Shown here: piece by piece, positions 1-8,707 of the stretch
Position numbering within the stretch: the stretch's first letter is position 1
How the letters are laid out: the number at the start of each line of letters is the position of its first letter
From: a virus
Virus record (IMG/VR): IMGVR_UViG_3300032220_000267
Span: 1 to 41,992 of that record
Length of the DNA stretch: 41,992 nt
Strand: one strand, 5' to 3'
Position numbers and translations under genes: made by a program
Notes under the pieces: model-generated
Told to the model about the DNA's origin: nothing
Databases searched by the model: none
Seen by the model: the letters and a program-made list of their open reading frames with translations, nothing else

Positions 1-1
1 G

Positions 2-787
2 CTACAAAGTTTCACTCAATTCCTCCAGCGAAGCTATCTTAACTACGCCTACGCCTGCTACATCACATGCACTTTTGATTGGACAGTTCTTGCAAATTTT
101 AGAATTTGATCTGTAGTTCTTTGTTGGAAGCTCTTTAACTTCCCAAGACTTACGAACAACTCTCATCCATTCAAAAGCTTCATCAATCCACTTTCGGTAA
201 TGATCATTTACCTCAACTGGAATTACAAGAAGTTCATGGTTGTTTTTATTTTCATAAATAAGAACACCCTTCGCCTTCTTAAGAATCTTCATGTAAATAA
301 GTATCTGTACAACGTGACCCATCTTAGGCTTACCAGTACGTTTACGATACTCAAACACTTCGTTATTTGTTGTCTTTACTTCAACAACAACCTCTTCACC
401 CTTCCAATTAATAAAGTTATCTACATAACCAAAAATTGGAGGATCATCATTAAAAATCTTAAACTCTGAATCAATTGAAATACCAGAGTTCTTAAACGCT
501 GTCTCAATTCTTCCATGAGCAAGAGTTCCATTAGTCATATTTGCTACTGCGTATGGGTCAGAGTTATCCTCAAATACCGCTCCCTCAAATGCAAGGTACC
601 AATAACGTGGACATTCTCCATGCCCATATGCAATAGTAGATGGACCAAAAGTTTTCTTTTGTGTATGCTTAGGTTCACGCCCAACAAGATATCCTGCCTC
701 AATAGCCTTCACAAGCTCTTGTGCATCTATCTGTGCTGGAGTATCAACCTCTTTAATCATTATCTGCTTTAGTAAGTTTTTTGTCAT
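2..787 (-). CDS. Cas4/RecB-like PD-(D/E)XK exonuclease with four-cysteine (Fe-S type) motif
   Basis: The 261-residue protein has the ordered motifs of the RecB/Cas4 nuclease family: His91, Asp123 in GYVD, Glu136-Val-Lys138 (EVKTT) and Gln161xxxTyr165. One cysteine at 59 and three at 232, 235 and 241 (CxxCx5C) match the split four-cysteine arrangement that holds an iron-sulfur cluster in Cas4 and AddB-type nucleases. By family knowledge it should degrade or resect DNA ends with divalent metal. It is the last gene of the replication/recombination run, 32 nt after an unknown gene, in a gap with a possible promoter (809-817) and an AAGGA ribosome site before the ATG. I infer a role in recombination with the RecA-like protein encoded upstream; interference with host CRISPR adaptation is a speculative alternative. 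The fold call is firm, the pathway is not. Confidence 0.85.
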   Translation of the reverse strand: MTKNLLKQIMIKEVDTPAQIDAQELVKAIEAGYLVGREPKHTQKKTFGPSTIAYGHGECPRYWYLAFEGAVFEDNSDPYAVANMTNGTLAHGRIETAFKNSGISIDSEFKIFNDDPPIFGYVDNFINWKGEEVVVEVKTTNNEVFEYRKRTGKPKMGHVVQILIYMKILKKAKGVLIYENKNNHELLVIPVEVNDHYRKWIDEAFEWMRVVRKSWEVKELPTKNYRSNSKICKNCPIKSACDVAGVGVVKIASLEELSETL

Positions 788-808
788 AACTATTCCTTTG
801 TCTATATA

Positions 809-817
809 AGTATACCA
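809..817 (-). promoter_or_regulatory. Extended -10 promoter-like site (TGGTATACT)
   Basis: On the minus strand the gap before the Cas4-like gene reads TGGTATACTTATATAGAC, an extended -10 element with no clear -35 box. It lies about 22 nt before the start codon and shares TATACTTAT with the site at 10595-10603. Confidence 0.4.
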
Positions 818-819
818 GG

Positions 820-1122
820 TTAGCGCATAATGTATTTGAGTGCTGATACCAAGTTATTGATTGATTCTGCTGCCGTATAATAAATATTCTTCTTTGCCCT
901 GTCATTTTTGTCAACATTGGCCATCCAAGTTGCCTTGAAAGCCATTTTTGCTGCGATTGCCTGAAGTCTAACAATCTCTATAGTTGCCACATTAAGAGGA
1001 ATGTCAGGCTTGATAATGATCTTAGCAATAAATGTTAAGGCTGCCGTCAACTCCTCATCTTTCATATAGTCTGCTATTTCAGATAATCCATCTACCATTT
1101 CTATCGTTGTTTGTTCACTCAT
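820..1122 (-). CDS. Hypothetical small phage protein in recombination cluster
   Basis: I do not recognise this 100-residue protein. It is predicted mostly helical: an acidic N-terminus (EMVDGLSEIADYMKDEE), then an amphipathic stretch rich in Ala, Ile and Leu, and a basic patch (KNDRAKKN) near residue 75. It has no cysteines or nucleotide-binding motifs. The ATG follows AGGAGAAGAAA, a strong ribosome site lying inside the end of the preceding resolvase-like gene, which it overlaps by 8 nt, so the two are probably translationally coupled. Its place between two nuclease genes suggests an accessory role in DNA metabolism, but this is context only. Confidence 0.75.
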   Translation of the reverse strand: MSEQTTIEMVDGLSEIADYMKDEELTAALTFIAKIIIKPDIPLNVATIEIVRLQAIAAKMAFKATWMANVDKNDRAKKNIYYTAAESINNLVSALKYIMR

Positions 1123-1405
1123 TTTCTTCTCCTATTAATTGCTCCATTATTTCAAACTCAGTTATCATTAATCTTACTTTTGTATTTCCTTCTCCAAGTA
1201 CAACCAAGATAGCAGGATCGTTACCATTCCTAATAGCATCCGTAACAGCCTTAGCCCATACATCTTTATTTAAAGTAAAAGACTTAGAGCATTCCTTAAA
1301 GTCAACCGTAAAGTTTTTCCAGGTTGCATCTCCCTTATGGGTATTACGACCTGAGTTTTTGTGCTGCTTAGCACCAATCCTTTTACTTTCCGTTCTTTCG
1401 CTCAA
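1115..1405 (-). CDS. Putative PD-(D/E)XK Holliday-junction-resolvase-like nuclease, TTG start
   Basis: The 96-residue protein has the layout of small archaeal/phage resolvase-fold nucleases: SGR at 18-20, KGD at 24-26, then beta strands ending Asp35-Phe-Lys37-Glu38 (VDFKE), followed by the KSFTLNKDVW segment (41-50) and AILVV. Asp26, Asp35 and Lys37 would form the metal site. By family knowledge such enzymes cut branched DNA and resolve recombination intermediates. No ATG exists before residue 80, so the start is TTG, supported by AAGGAAAG just upstream. It overlaps the zinc-finger gene before it by 23 nt. Neighbouring RecA-like and Cas4-like genes fit a recombination cassette. The family assignment is by motif pattern only. 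Confidence 0.6.
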   Translation of the reverse strand: MSERTESKRIGAKQHKNSGRNTHKGDATWKNFTVDFKECSKSFTLNKDVWAKAVTDAIRNGNDPAILVVLGEGNTKVRLMITEFEIMEQLIGEENE

Positions 1406-1565
1406 AGTCTTTCCTTGTCATAATAATTGGTACCCTTGACAGGTGTTTGTCAGAACACATCCAAGTCAAGTCTGCACTTTCTTTCCATAGTCTTAAAGAT
1501 GTAACTTCTTTTCCACAAGTCTTACATGGAAACTTTCCAGGAAATACTTTAAATTTTTCAGACAT
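1383..1565 (-). CDS. Small zinc-finger protein
   Basis: This 60-residue protein has a compact metal-binding pattern: Cys14-x2-Cys17, then Cys37 and His41 (MCSDKH), enough for one zinc site of C2CH type. The rest is basic (MTRKDFERKNGK at the C-terminus). Such small zinc proteins are common beside phage recombination genes, but I know no defined function. It overlaps the RecA-like gene by 8 nt and the resolvase-like gene by 23 nt, so all three are probably made from one message. Its ATG has only a weak ribosome site, consistent with coupling to RecA translation. A nucleic-acid-binding role is inferred. Confidence 0.7.
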   Translation of the reverse strand: MSEKFKVFPGKFPCKTCGKEVTSLRLWKESADLTWMCSDKHLSRVPIIMTRKDFERKNGK

Positions 1566-2571
1566 CTAGGATCTTATTCTTGATTGTATCTTGTAGGTTT
1601 AAATCTTCTCTTACCCTATTGACAAAGCCATCACGACCTTGTACCTTTGTACCGTCTGGCAATACATACCAAGCACCTGTGCGCTCAACAATTCCCATCA
1701 TTTCAGCCGTATCAACAAGATCACCAATGCTATCAATACCAACATTATCTCCCCTGAAATAAAAGTCATACTCGCCAGACTGAAAGCCAGGAGAGGTCTT
1801 AGAAAATTGGAGTTCCCAACGAATCTTGCGACCAATCTTTTCTTCAATAAGTTTATCTCCAACATGAATCTTTCCTTTAATTGCTTGATTGTCGGATTCC
1901 GATGAAAATAATTTAATAACGGTAGAAGAATAGAACTTAGTAGCTTGACCACCAGTAGGCTGCTGGCTAGTATACATAGCGCTAATATTATTGCGAGACT
2001 GACTAATAAGGACAAGCATAGTAGGCTTAACCTTATTGTTAGCATAGTTAAGCATTTTCCAAGCGTTACTAAAGTCTCTAGACTCTGCACCGATTTGTTT
2101 CGTATTCTCAAGTTGTTTAAGTTCATCTGAATCCTTTTCAAAGTATATTGCTGGTAATAAAGAAGTTATAGAATCAATAACAATAATATCAACTCCTGCA
2201 TTCATAAGATGAGTTCCAACATCAACCATCTCATTAATTGTACGACACTGAGAAACAATAAGCTTTGAAGAATCTACGCCAAGTCCTTCTGCCCATTTCT
2301 TGTCATATGACATTTCAGCATCAATCCATGCACAGATCTTTCCTTCCTTCTGTGCTAGACCTATCATTTGAAGGCATAGAGAGGACTTTGCAGAGGACTT
2401 AGAGCCCCATACCAGTACCTGACGACCATAGGGTAGTCCACCGTTTAGGGCACGGTTTAAACCAAAGCTGGGGGTCTCTGCATACTGTGTTGCTGGAATA
2501 GTATCTCCAGCCATTACGGTCTTTCTAAGTTTTGGACTAAGTTGAGCTAGTACTTCTTCTACTGTAAGCAT
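1558..2571 (-). CDS. RecA/UvsX-like recombinase
   Basis: The 337-residue protein has the RecA core. The P-loop is GSKSSAKSS at 56-64, where Ala61 replaces the usual glycine before the lysine. The catalytic glutamate is Glu86 (WIDAEMSYD), Walker B is VIDSITSLL around Asp133, the ATP-sensing glutamine is Gln191 (LISQSR), and a GGQATKFY loop follows at 208-214, matching the RecA DNA-binding loop 2 region. It should polymerise on single-stranded DNA and drive strand exchange, repair and probably recombination-dependent replication. It is slightly shorter than E. coli RecA and lacks its long acidic C-terminus. It lies 33 nt after the DnaE gene and overlaps the zinc-finger gene by 8 nt. T4 UvsX also has a non-glycine residue at this P-loop position, so the protein is probably active. 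Confidence 0.93.
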   Translation of the reverse strand: MLTVEEVLAQLSPKLRKTVMAGDTIPATQYAETPSFGLNRALNGGLPYGRQVLVWGSKSSAKSSLCLQMIGLAQKEGKICAWIDAEMSYDKKWAEGLGVDSSKLIVSQCRTINEMVDVGTHLMNAGVDIIVIDSITSLLPAIYFEKDSDELKQLENTKQIGAESRDFSNAWKMLNYANNKVKPTMLVLISQSRNNISAMYTSQQPTGGQATKFYSSTVIKLFSSESDNQAIKGKIHVGDKLIEEKIGRKIRWELQFSKTSPGFQSGEYDFYFRGDNVGIDSIGDLVDTAEMMGIVERTGAWYVLPDGTKVQGRDGFVNRVREDLNLQDTIKNKILDV

Positions 2572-2604
2572 TAGAATCGTACCCCATGTTTTCTTGCCAA
2601 ATCA

Positions 2605-5600
2605 TCAAACATTTTCCACCTCATTCATTGTAACTGTTCCATCTTTTGTTTTTCCAAAATCAAATTTATATACATTGCCTTCTTCAATCTTCATGTAAGC
2701 TTTTGCAAACTGCATTGGAAATACAACAATAGAGTGCATCTCTCTTCCAGCATCTGCAACAACTAAAGACGCCATCTTCTTTCCAGCCTTGGTTACTCTT
2801 GGTTTAAATGAAACTACAAAGTGTTCACCTTCTTTGTATGGCAACATTTTATAATTTAAGAACTTTACCAATGAACTTTTAGATCCTTTTATTTCGTCAG
2901 CAGGTACTGCAGATACAATCCTGTTGTCACTTGCAAGAATAAGATAAGTGCGACCACTCTCAATATTGGTATTTTCGTCATCAAATACACCGACACTGCC
3001 AGTTTTGTCCAAAATTTCAACTCGTGACCATCCTGTTCCTCGCTTAATTGATTTTACCATACCCAACAATACAAAAGATCCAGTCTCTTCATACTCCTCA
3101 ACATCATCAATGTATGCATAATAGTGTTGAGGTATAGATGTATTAAACTCAGGAAGGTTTAGATACTCATATAGATTTTCTTTAACTTCCTGCGGATTTG
3201 CTGGGTTATCTGGAAATGTTAATGCTCCTACACATCTCATTGCTTGAAGTGCACGACTATTAACTCCATTACCCTTAGTAAAAGTAAATTCTTCTACTTG
3301 TTTATATGATGTGAACGGACGGCCTGCGATATATCTGTCTGCAATTTTGTCAGAGATATATTTAATACCCGTAAGCCCAAATCTAATTCCTTTACCTTCA
3401 ATTTTAAAATCAATTTCCGAATCATTAAGATGCGGAAGTTTAACAGTAATACCCATACGTTTTGCTTCAATTAAATACTCCGTTCTTCCGTCTTTGTCTT
3501 TTTCGTTCTTAAGTAATGCAAACATAAACTCTAGAGGATAATGGTACTTTAACCACGCTGTCCAGTATGACAGTGTTGAATATGCTACTGCGTGAGACTT
3601 ATTGAATGAGTAACCTGCGTGAGCCTCAAAGTCATGCCACAAATCTAACGCATCATTTGGCGAAAGGTATTGTGAAGCACCCTTAACAAATTGATCTTTG
3701 AAAACATCAAATTCTTTAGCATCCTTTTTCTTTCCAATGATCTTTCTAACTTTATCTGCTTCCGACATGGACATACCGCCAAGCTGTACGCATGCTTGCA
3801 TAACTTGCTCTTGGTAAAGAATACAGCCATAGGTTTCCTCCGTAAATGCTTTCATAACTTGATGCTTATAATCAATATTTTCTCTTCCATGCTTTCGTGC
3901 AATATAAGATTTACCAATTGTGTTCATAGCACCAGGACGAACAAGTGCATTTGATGCAGCAAGTTCTGATAAGTTTTTAACACGCATCTTAATTAGAAGG
4001 TTTGTGTATGGTGCTGCTTCACATTGGAACACACCCTTGGTGTATCCATCAGATAGCATGTTATAAACGTTTGCATCATCCATATCAATCTTTAATAGAT
4101 CAATCTTTGTGCCTTCACGTTCTTTAACAATATCAATACAATCTTTAAGAACACTCAATGTCTTTAGTCCAAGAGCATCAATCTTAATCAAACCAATGTT
4201 TTCTGCTTCACCCATATCAACTGCCACTACTGGTATGCGCTCATCCTGTCCAGTTACTGAACGTGTTTCCATTGGTGCATATCTAAAGATTGGGTCTTTA
4301 CTTGTTACTACACCTGCTGCGTGAATTCCAGTACCACGAATTCTTCCACGAAGTTGATCTCCGTACAGTTCTACCTCTGGATACTTTTCTCTAAACCACA
4401 AAGTATTCTTAGAGTTACAGTAATCATCCCATGTATCAACAATTTTTAGAACCTTGTTGACATCAGGCAACGGTATGTTTAAGCATCTTGCAACATCTCG
4501 CACAACACCCTTGTCCTTGAACTGTAAGAATGTAGCAATAGATGCAACATGGCGATACTGTCTAACTAGATAATCTTTAACCTCATCACGACGAGTATCT
4601 TGAATATCTGAGTCAATATCAGGGAAGTCATTACGTTCTGGATTAATAAAACGGAAGAACAGTAGTCCATGTTTAATTGGATCAATGTCAGTAATTCCAA
4701 GTGCATAGCAAAGCAATGAACCTGCTGCAGATCCACGACCAGGACCAACCATGATCCCTTCGCTCTTTGCCCAGTTAAGCATATTTCTTACAACAAGGAA
4801 GTATGGACCAAAATTCTTTTGTCCAATAATCTCTAACTCTTCATCAAGTCTTGCAAGATATTCTTCATTAGACTCTAAACCTCTTTCAGATAAACCTTCA
4901 AGGGCAAGCTTTTTAAGTTCATTCATTGGTTTCTTGTATTGAACAGGAAGCAAGTCTAAATGTTCTTTAATATCATAATCTTCAATCTTATTAGCAATCT
5001 CAATCGTAGAAGTAAACATGTCTTCACGATCAATACCCTGCTTTAGCATAGCATCTTTCATCTGTTCGTAAGAAAGCAAATGAATGTCAAACTTATTAAA
5101 ACTCATCATACGGTCTGCGCCATATAGATAATCTAATCTCTCCATAAAAGTATTATACTTTTTTGACTTCTCATATGTAACACCTTTTTCTAACTTTGCG
5201 TGTGTATTCAAAAGAAGCATTAGTTCTTGAACTTCTTTTTGATCTACGTCAGCATGATGACAGTCTGGTGTTACAACAATCTTAATCTTCATTGCATCTG
5301 CTAACTCAATAATTCCTTTATTAATTTCAGCAGAGTTGTGTGGCATTACTTCAATATAGTAATCATCACCAAATTCATTTTTAAACCATTGCATGTGTCG
5401 CTTTGCTGTTGCAAGTTCACCTAATTCAACAGCTTTTGCAATCCATCCACTTAAACATCCAGAAGTTACGATTAGTCCTTCTTTATACTTTGCTAGTGTT
5501 TCAAAGTCAAATCTTGGCTTACTAAAGAAACCATCTGTCCATGCAATCTCATTAATCTTATTAAGATTTTCAAGACCAACTTGGTTCTTAGCGAGAAGGA

Positions 5601-5880
5601 CTATATGATGATAGTTGAGGTCAAGAGGATCTTGGCGATCTGCCTTTACTCTCTTATCCGCCATACTAGTCGTCATATAGCCTTCTACACCAAGTATTGG
5701 CTTAATTCCATTTGCTTTTGCAATACGGTGCAGTTCCCTATGCCCAGATAAAGTACCGTGGTCAGTAATAGCCAATGCTGGCATTCCTAACGCAACTGCA
5801 CGGTTCACGTATTCTTCTGGAGTAGCAACACCATCCATTAAGGAGTAGTGTGTATGGACATGTAAGCCAACGTAGTTCAT
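2605..5880 (-). CDS. dnaE: DNA polymerase III alpha subunit (DnaE-type) with PHP domain
   Basis: The 1091-residue protein is a complete C-family replicative polymerase. It opens with a PHP domain: His7-x-His9 in GLHVHTHYSLMDG, then ITDHG and an intact DCHH cluster, so PHP metal binding and proofreading are possible. The palm carries the PDIDSD motif with Asp421 and Asp423 and a third catalytic Asp568 in KIDALGLK. A helix-hairpin-helix region (FTFTKGNGVNSRAL) and an OB-like fold near the C-terminus follow (VLLGMVKSI...VEILDKTGSVGVF). Length is close to E. coli DnaE (1160). The ATG is 3 nt after the upstream stop codon with no strong ribosome site, suggesting coupled translation. Neighbouring helicase, primase and binding-protein genes complete a fork; no clamp, clamp loader or separate proofreading subunit is in the window. 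Confidence 0.95.
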   Translation of the reverse strand: MNYVGLHVHTHYSLMDGVATPEEYVNRAVALGMPALAITDHGTLSGHRELHRIAKANGIKPILGVEGYMTTSMADKRVKADRQDPLDLNYHHIVLLAKNQVGLENLNKINEIAWTDGFFSKPRFDFETLAKYKEGLIVTSGCLSGWIAKAVELGELATAKRHMQWFKNEFGDDYYIEVMPHNSAEINKGIIELADAMKIKIVVTPDCHHADVDQKEVQELMLLLNTHAKLEKGVTYEKSKKYNTFMERLDYLYGADRMMSFNKFDIHLLSYEQMKDAMLKQGIDREDMFTSTIEIANKIEDYDIKEHLDLLPVQYKKPMNELKKLALEGLSERGLESNEEYLARLDEELEIIGQKNFGPYFLVVRNMLNWAKSEGIMVGPGRGSAAGSLLCYALGITDIDPIKHGLLFFRFINPERNDFPDIDSDIQDTRRDEVKDYLVRQYRHVASIATFLQFKDKGVVRDVARCLNIPLPDVNKVLKIVDTWDDYCNSKNTLWFREKYPEVELYGDQLRGRIRGTGIHAAGVVTSKDPIFRYAPMETRSVTGQDERIPVVAVDMGEAENIGLIKIDALGLKTLSVLKDCIDIVKEREGTKIDLLKIDMDDANVYNMLSDGYTKGVFQCEAAPYTNLLIKMRVKNLSELAASNALVRPGAMNTIGKSYIARKHGRENIDYKHQVMKAFTEETYGCILYQEQVMQACVQLGGMSMSEADKVRKIIGKKKDAKEFDVFKDQFVKGASQYLSPNDALDLWHDFEAHAGYSFNKSHAVAYSTLSYWTAWLKYHYPLEFMFALLKNEKDKDGRTEYLIEAKRMGITVKLPHLNDSEIDFKIEGKGIRFGLTGIKYISDKIADRYIAGRPFTSYKQVEEFTFTKGNGVNSRALQAMRCVGALTFPDNPANPQEVKENLYEYLNLPEFNTSIPQHYYAYIDDVEEYEETGSFVLLGMVKSIKRGTGWSRVEILDKTGSVGVFDDENTNIESGRTYLILASDNRIVSAVPADEIKGSKSSLVKFLNYKMLPYKEGEHFVVSFKPRVTKAGKKMASLVVADAGREMHSIVVFPMQFAKAYMKIEEGNVYKFDFGKTKDGTVTMNEVENV

Positions 5881-5883
5881 CTA

Positions 5884-6540
5884 TTACCAGTCAATGTTTG
5901 CTGATGATGAAGATGAAGGAGTATCAAAGCCTAGATAAAAGGCTTCTTGTTCTGCGTATGGAACCTTGTTTAGTGCCTTCTCCAATGGGAATGGTTCAAT
6001 TCCTGTCCAATCAAATGGAGCAGCATCTGGAGAGCTTGGAATAAGTGTATAACTTGTCTCAGTACCTTGACCGTTACGCTTTACCTTCCAAGTAAGATTT
6101 GAGATGCTACCTGTTTCAAGTGCATACTCACGAATAGTATTAAATGCAGATTGCTTGCTAACACCCATATTCCAAATTGCAACATATGGTGCATCAATGC
6201 CATCATCTACAAGAACGTTGCAATAGAAACGAAGACGTGCACGCCAGCCAGCCTTCATATCCTTGCGGTGCATTTCTTCTGCCCAGTCACGACCTTCTGA
6301 CTCCATAGTATCTACAGCCTTACGCTTATAGTCCTTTGGATTTGTGTGCTCTGATACAACTAGTGCAAGACCACGAGCCTCATTATAATTTGCTGAATCT
6401 TCATCAAGCTCTTCAATAAAACGAATCTTTACTGCTTGACCGTCAGCGATCTTAAACCAACGAACCTTTGTACCTGTGCCTTCAAACTTTGGCTTATCTA
6501 CTAATGCGTTAATGTTTTTTAATCCTTTTACAATTGCCAT
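5884..6540 (-). CDS. Probable single-stranded DNA-binding protein
   Basis: The 218-residue protein sits between primase and polymerase. It has a basic N-terminus, a central beta-rich part containing RARLRFYCNVLVDDG and YVAIWNMG, as in gp32/gp2.5-type phage binding proteins, and a serine-rich linker ending in NIDW. An acidic/aromatic tail after a flexible linker is the feature by which single-strand binding proteins contact replication partners. It should coat unwound template. The ATG follows AAGGAGAAAAACAAA, the strongest ribosome site of the replication cluster, and a possible promoter (6570-6578) lies at the end of the primase gene; both fit a protein needed in quantity. The fold is inferred from pattern and position, not from a decisive motif. 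Confidence 0.65.
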   Translation of the reverse strand: MAIVKGLKNINALVDKPKFEGTGTKVRWFKIADGQAVKIRFIEELDEDSANYNEARGLALVVSEHTNPKDYKRKAVDTMESEGRDWAEEMHRKDMKAGWRARLRFYCNVLVDDGIDAPYVAIWNMGVSKQSAFNTIREYALETGSISNLTWKVKRNGQGTETSYTLIPSSPDAAPFDWTGIEPFPLEKALNKVPYAEQEAFYLGFDTPSSSSSANIDW

Positions 6541-6567
6541 TTTTGTTTTTCTCCTTGTTTGTTTTTT

Positions 6568-7494
6568 CTATTTTAGCATAGATATGATTGAATTGTCAAA
6601 CTGAAACTCCAATTTTCTAATCTCATCATCATCCATGTCTCCTATGTCTTTATATTTTTTATCTAGGCTAATAACTGTTACAAGACTTCCTAATTTTTCA
6701 ATTAGTTTATCTTTCATAATGCTACCAGCCTCATCGTTATCTGCAATAAGTACAACATTATTGAAGTACTTTTCTAATAGTCTGATCTGAGATACAGACA
6801 CATTAGCACCCAGCGTTGCAACTGCTGGAAAACCTACTTGGTCTAAGCGGATAGCATCAAATGATGATTCCACTACATATACTATACTAGAACTCTTTAC
6901 TCTGTGCAAGTTAAAAAGAACCTTACTCTTTGGAAGTCCTGGTGTATTCTTAAACTCTTTTCCTTCAATTGTTCTAGCAACAAAGCCAATACACATAGAA
7001 TCAGGTGAGTGAATTGGTATAGTTACAGAACCTTGCTTTTCTGAATAACCAAGATCAAACTTAATTACAGATTCCTTATTAATTCTACGACTATTAAAAT
7101 AATTCATTGCTATTGGCGTATCAAGTGCTTGTTTATTTAATCTTTTAATCAGCAGTTCGTCATACTGAACAAAATCAGGTGGTGCATATAAAGCTTTTCC
7201 AACTATTGTTTGGATATCAGATTGCTGCTCTTTGCCTTTAATATATCTTACAGTTTCAAAGTATGATCTGTTTGAAGTAAACATGATTAACTCAACAAGA
7301 TTCTTAGTAACTTGACATCCAAAACAAAAAAACAAACCACTGTCTTTTGCTACTTCTCCAGCAGGTGTTCTAGTGTTGTTGTGGTATGGGCAATAGATAA
7401 TGAAGTCATTACCAAACTCTGCTTCAATATCTAGTCCTGCACCATTAAGTACACGACGAATCTGTTCTTCTGTATATATCTCTTTACTTGCCAT
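6568..7494 (-). CDS. DnaG-like DNA primase
   Basis: The 308-residue protein has an N-terminal CHC2 zinc finger (Cys35, His38, Cys57, Cys60), then a TOPRIM domain with Glu209 (YVVESSFDAIRL) and the Asp252-x-Asp254 pair (IADNDEAG). It is much shorter than cellular DnaG (about 580) and lacks the C-terminal helicase-binding domain. It should lay RNA primers for the DnaE polymerase. I chose the ATG at 7494 because AAGGA lies 8 nt upstream and the protein then opens with the usual primase leader helix. The open frame continues to 7536 but would overlap the helicase further and adds a hydrophobic stretch not typical of primases. With this start it overlaps the helicase gene by 11 nt. Confidence 0.9.
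   Translation of the reverse strand: MASKEIYTEEQIRRVLNGAGLDIEAEFGNDFIIYCPYHNNTRTPAGEVAKDSGLFFCFGCQVTKNLVELIMFTSNRSYFETVRYIKGKEQQSDIQTIVGKALYAPPDFVQYDELLIKRLNKQALDTPIAMNYFNSRRINKESVIKFDLGYSEKQGSVTIPIHSPDSMCIGFVARTIEGKEFKNTPGLPKSKVLFNLHRVKSSSIVYVVESSFDAIRLDQVGFPAVATLGANVSVSQIRLLEKYFNNVVLIADNDEAGSIMKDKLIEKLGSLVTVISLDKKYKDIGDMDDDEIRKLEFQFDNSIISMLK
6570..6578 (-). promoter_or_regulatory. Possible extended -10 promoter (TGCTAAAAT)
   Basis: At the primase stop codon the minus strand reads TGCTAAAAT, a TGn extension before a hexamer with one mismatch to TATAAT. It lies about 30 nt before the binding-protein start codon. It is weaker than the other sites of this type in the window. Confidence 0.25.
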
Positions 7495-8707
7495 CTTCAA
7501 AATCCTTATAACGATAGTAACCACGGTCAAAGTCACACTGGACTAAGAAGTCTCCCATAAAACCATTACGGTTCTTTCTAAATGCACACTCAATAATATC
7601 GCTATTAAGTCCACGACCTAATGCTAAAACCCAGTCAGCATCATAGGCAATCTGTCTTGACCAAGCAGTTTGTGCAAGTGTAGGAACAGTAGACATATCT
7701 TTAACATCATCAGGTGTAGCAGATGATATAGCAATAATAGGTACTTCTTCACTAATAGCCATTAGTTTAAGTTCACGTGAAAGGTTTTTCATCTTTACCG
7801 TTTCGTTATCAGCCTTTTGATTTGGAGACATAAGTTGTAGATAATCAACCACAACAAAGTCAGGCTTATACTGATCTAACTTTCCACGGATTACAGAAGG
7901 TGTTACTTCTCCACCAGAATCATTTGAGATAATATGAAATGGTGGACGACCATCAATTCTATCTGTATGCCACTTCTTCATCATGTCAAGTTCTACTTCA
8001 CCATTAGAAAGCTTTCTATGTGACCATAGACCCTCACCCATAATTGTAAAGACACGGTTACGAACCTCTGTCTCACTCATCTCAAGGGAGATAATAAGGG
8101 GTGTCTTACCCTGTTTCCAGGCCTGTACAGCAAAGTAGAGAGCCATCCATGACTTTCCTATACCTGGATAAGCTAAAAAGACTCCTAGTTGCCCTGGCAT
8201 AATTCCAGAAGGTAGGTAGTTATCAAATCCTGGCAATCCTGTTTTAATACCACGATGACCTAAAGCCATTTGCTCTTTTACATTTTCAAAGTATGCAATA
8301 GCAGAATCAATATCTGTGGCATCAATATCACGAATAGAAGATGTATTCTTTTTTAGGGTAGATGTTTTGGTGATAAGTTCTTCAAGTGCTATTGACCCCT
8401 GACCACCCTGCACCTCAGTTGCTGCTGATCTTAAAATATCTTTTAATGTGTCATTTAAATATTCTGTTTGTAATTCTTCTAGGTGGTGCTTGGTTGCTCC
8501 AACCTCTTTAATAATTTCAAAGTCTCTAAACTTTTCTACTACCAAGGATGCTGGAGGAACAGTTCCATTATTCTCAGCATAGAGACGAATAAAATTCCAT
8601 ACGTCATTGTGTGTTCTAAGGAATGTTTCTACGTTTGCCTGTAATAGGACGTGAAGTTGCTTATCCTGTAATACCGCTGAAATTACTTTAGCCTCTGTAT
8701 TATTCAC
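7484..8707 (-). CDS. DnaB-like replicative helicase, GTG start
   Basis: The 407-residue protein has the RecA-type motor of replicative helicases. Walker A is YPGIGKS ending Lys185-Ser186, where the first glycine of the classic P-loop is Ala179. The catalytic glutamate is Glu209 in SLEMS, Walker B is VVVDYLQLM with Asp288, and a basic FRKNRNG segment near 376-382 is in the position of the arginine finger. The N-terminal 120 residues are helical, as in DnaB. It should unwind the fork as a hexamer and recruit primase. The start is GTG with AAGGAG 8 nt upstream; it overlaps the preceding small gene by 8 nt. Motor motifs and the adjacent primase make the call secure. Confidence 0.93.
   Translation of the reverse strand: MNNTEAKVISAVLQDKQLHVLLQANVETFLRTHNDVWNFIRLYAENNGTVPPASLVVEKFRDFEIIKEVGATKHHLEELQTEYLNDTLKDILRSAATEVQGGQGSIALEELITKTSTLKKNTSSIRDIDATDIDSAIAYFENVKEQMALGHRGIKTGLPGFDNYLPSGIMPGQLGVFLAYPGIGKSWMALYFAVQAWKQGKTPLIISLEMSETEVRNRVFTIMGEGLWSHRKLSNGEVELDMMKKWHTDRIDGRPPFHIISNDSGGEVTPSVIRGKLDQYKPDFVVVDYLQLMSPNQKADNETVKMKNLSRELKLMAISEEVPIIAISSATPDDVKDMSTVPTLAQTAWSRQIAYDADWVLALGRGLNSDIIECAFRKNRNGFMGDFLVQCDFDRGYYRYKDFEDGK

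Noticed and set aside
7495-7536. Longer primase start
   Set aside because: It increases overlap with the helicase, adds a hydrophobic leader and lacks the AAGGA site found before the ATG at 7494.
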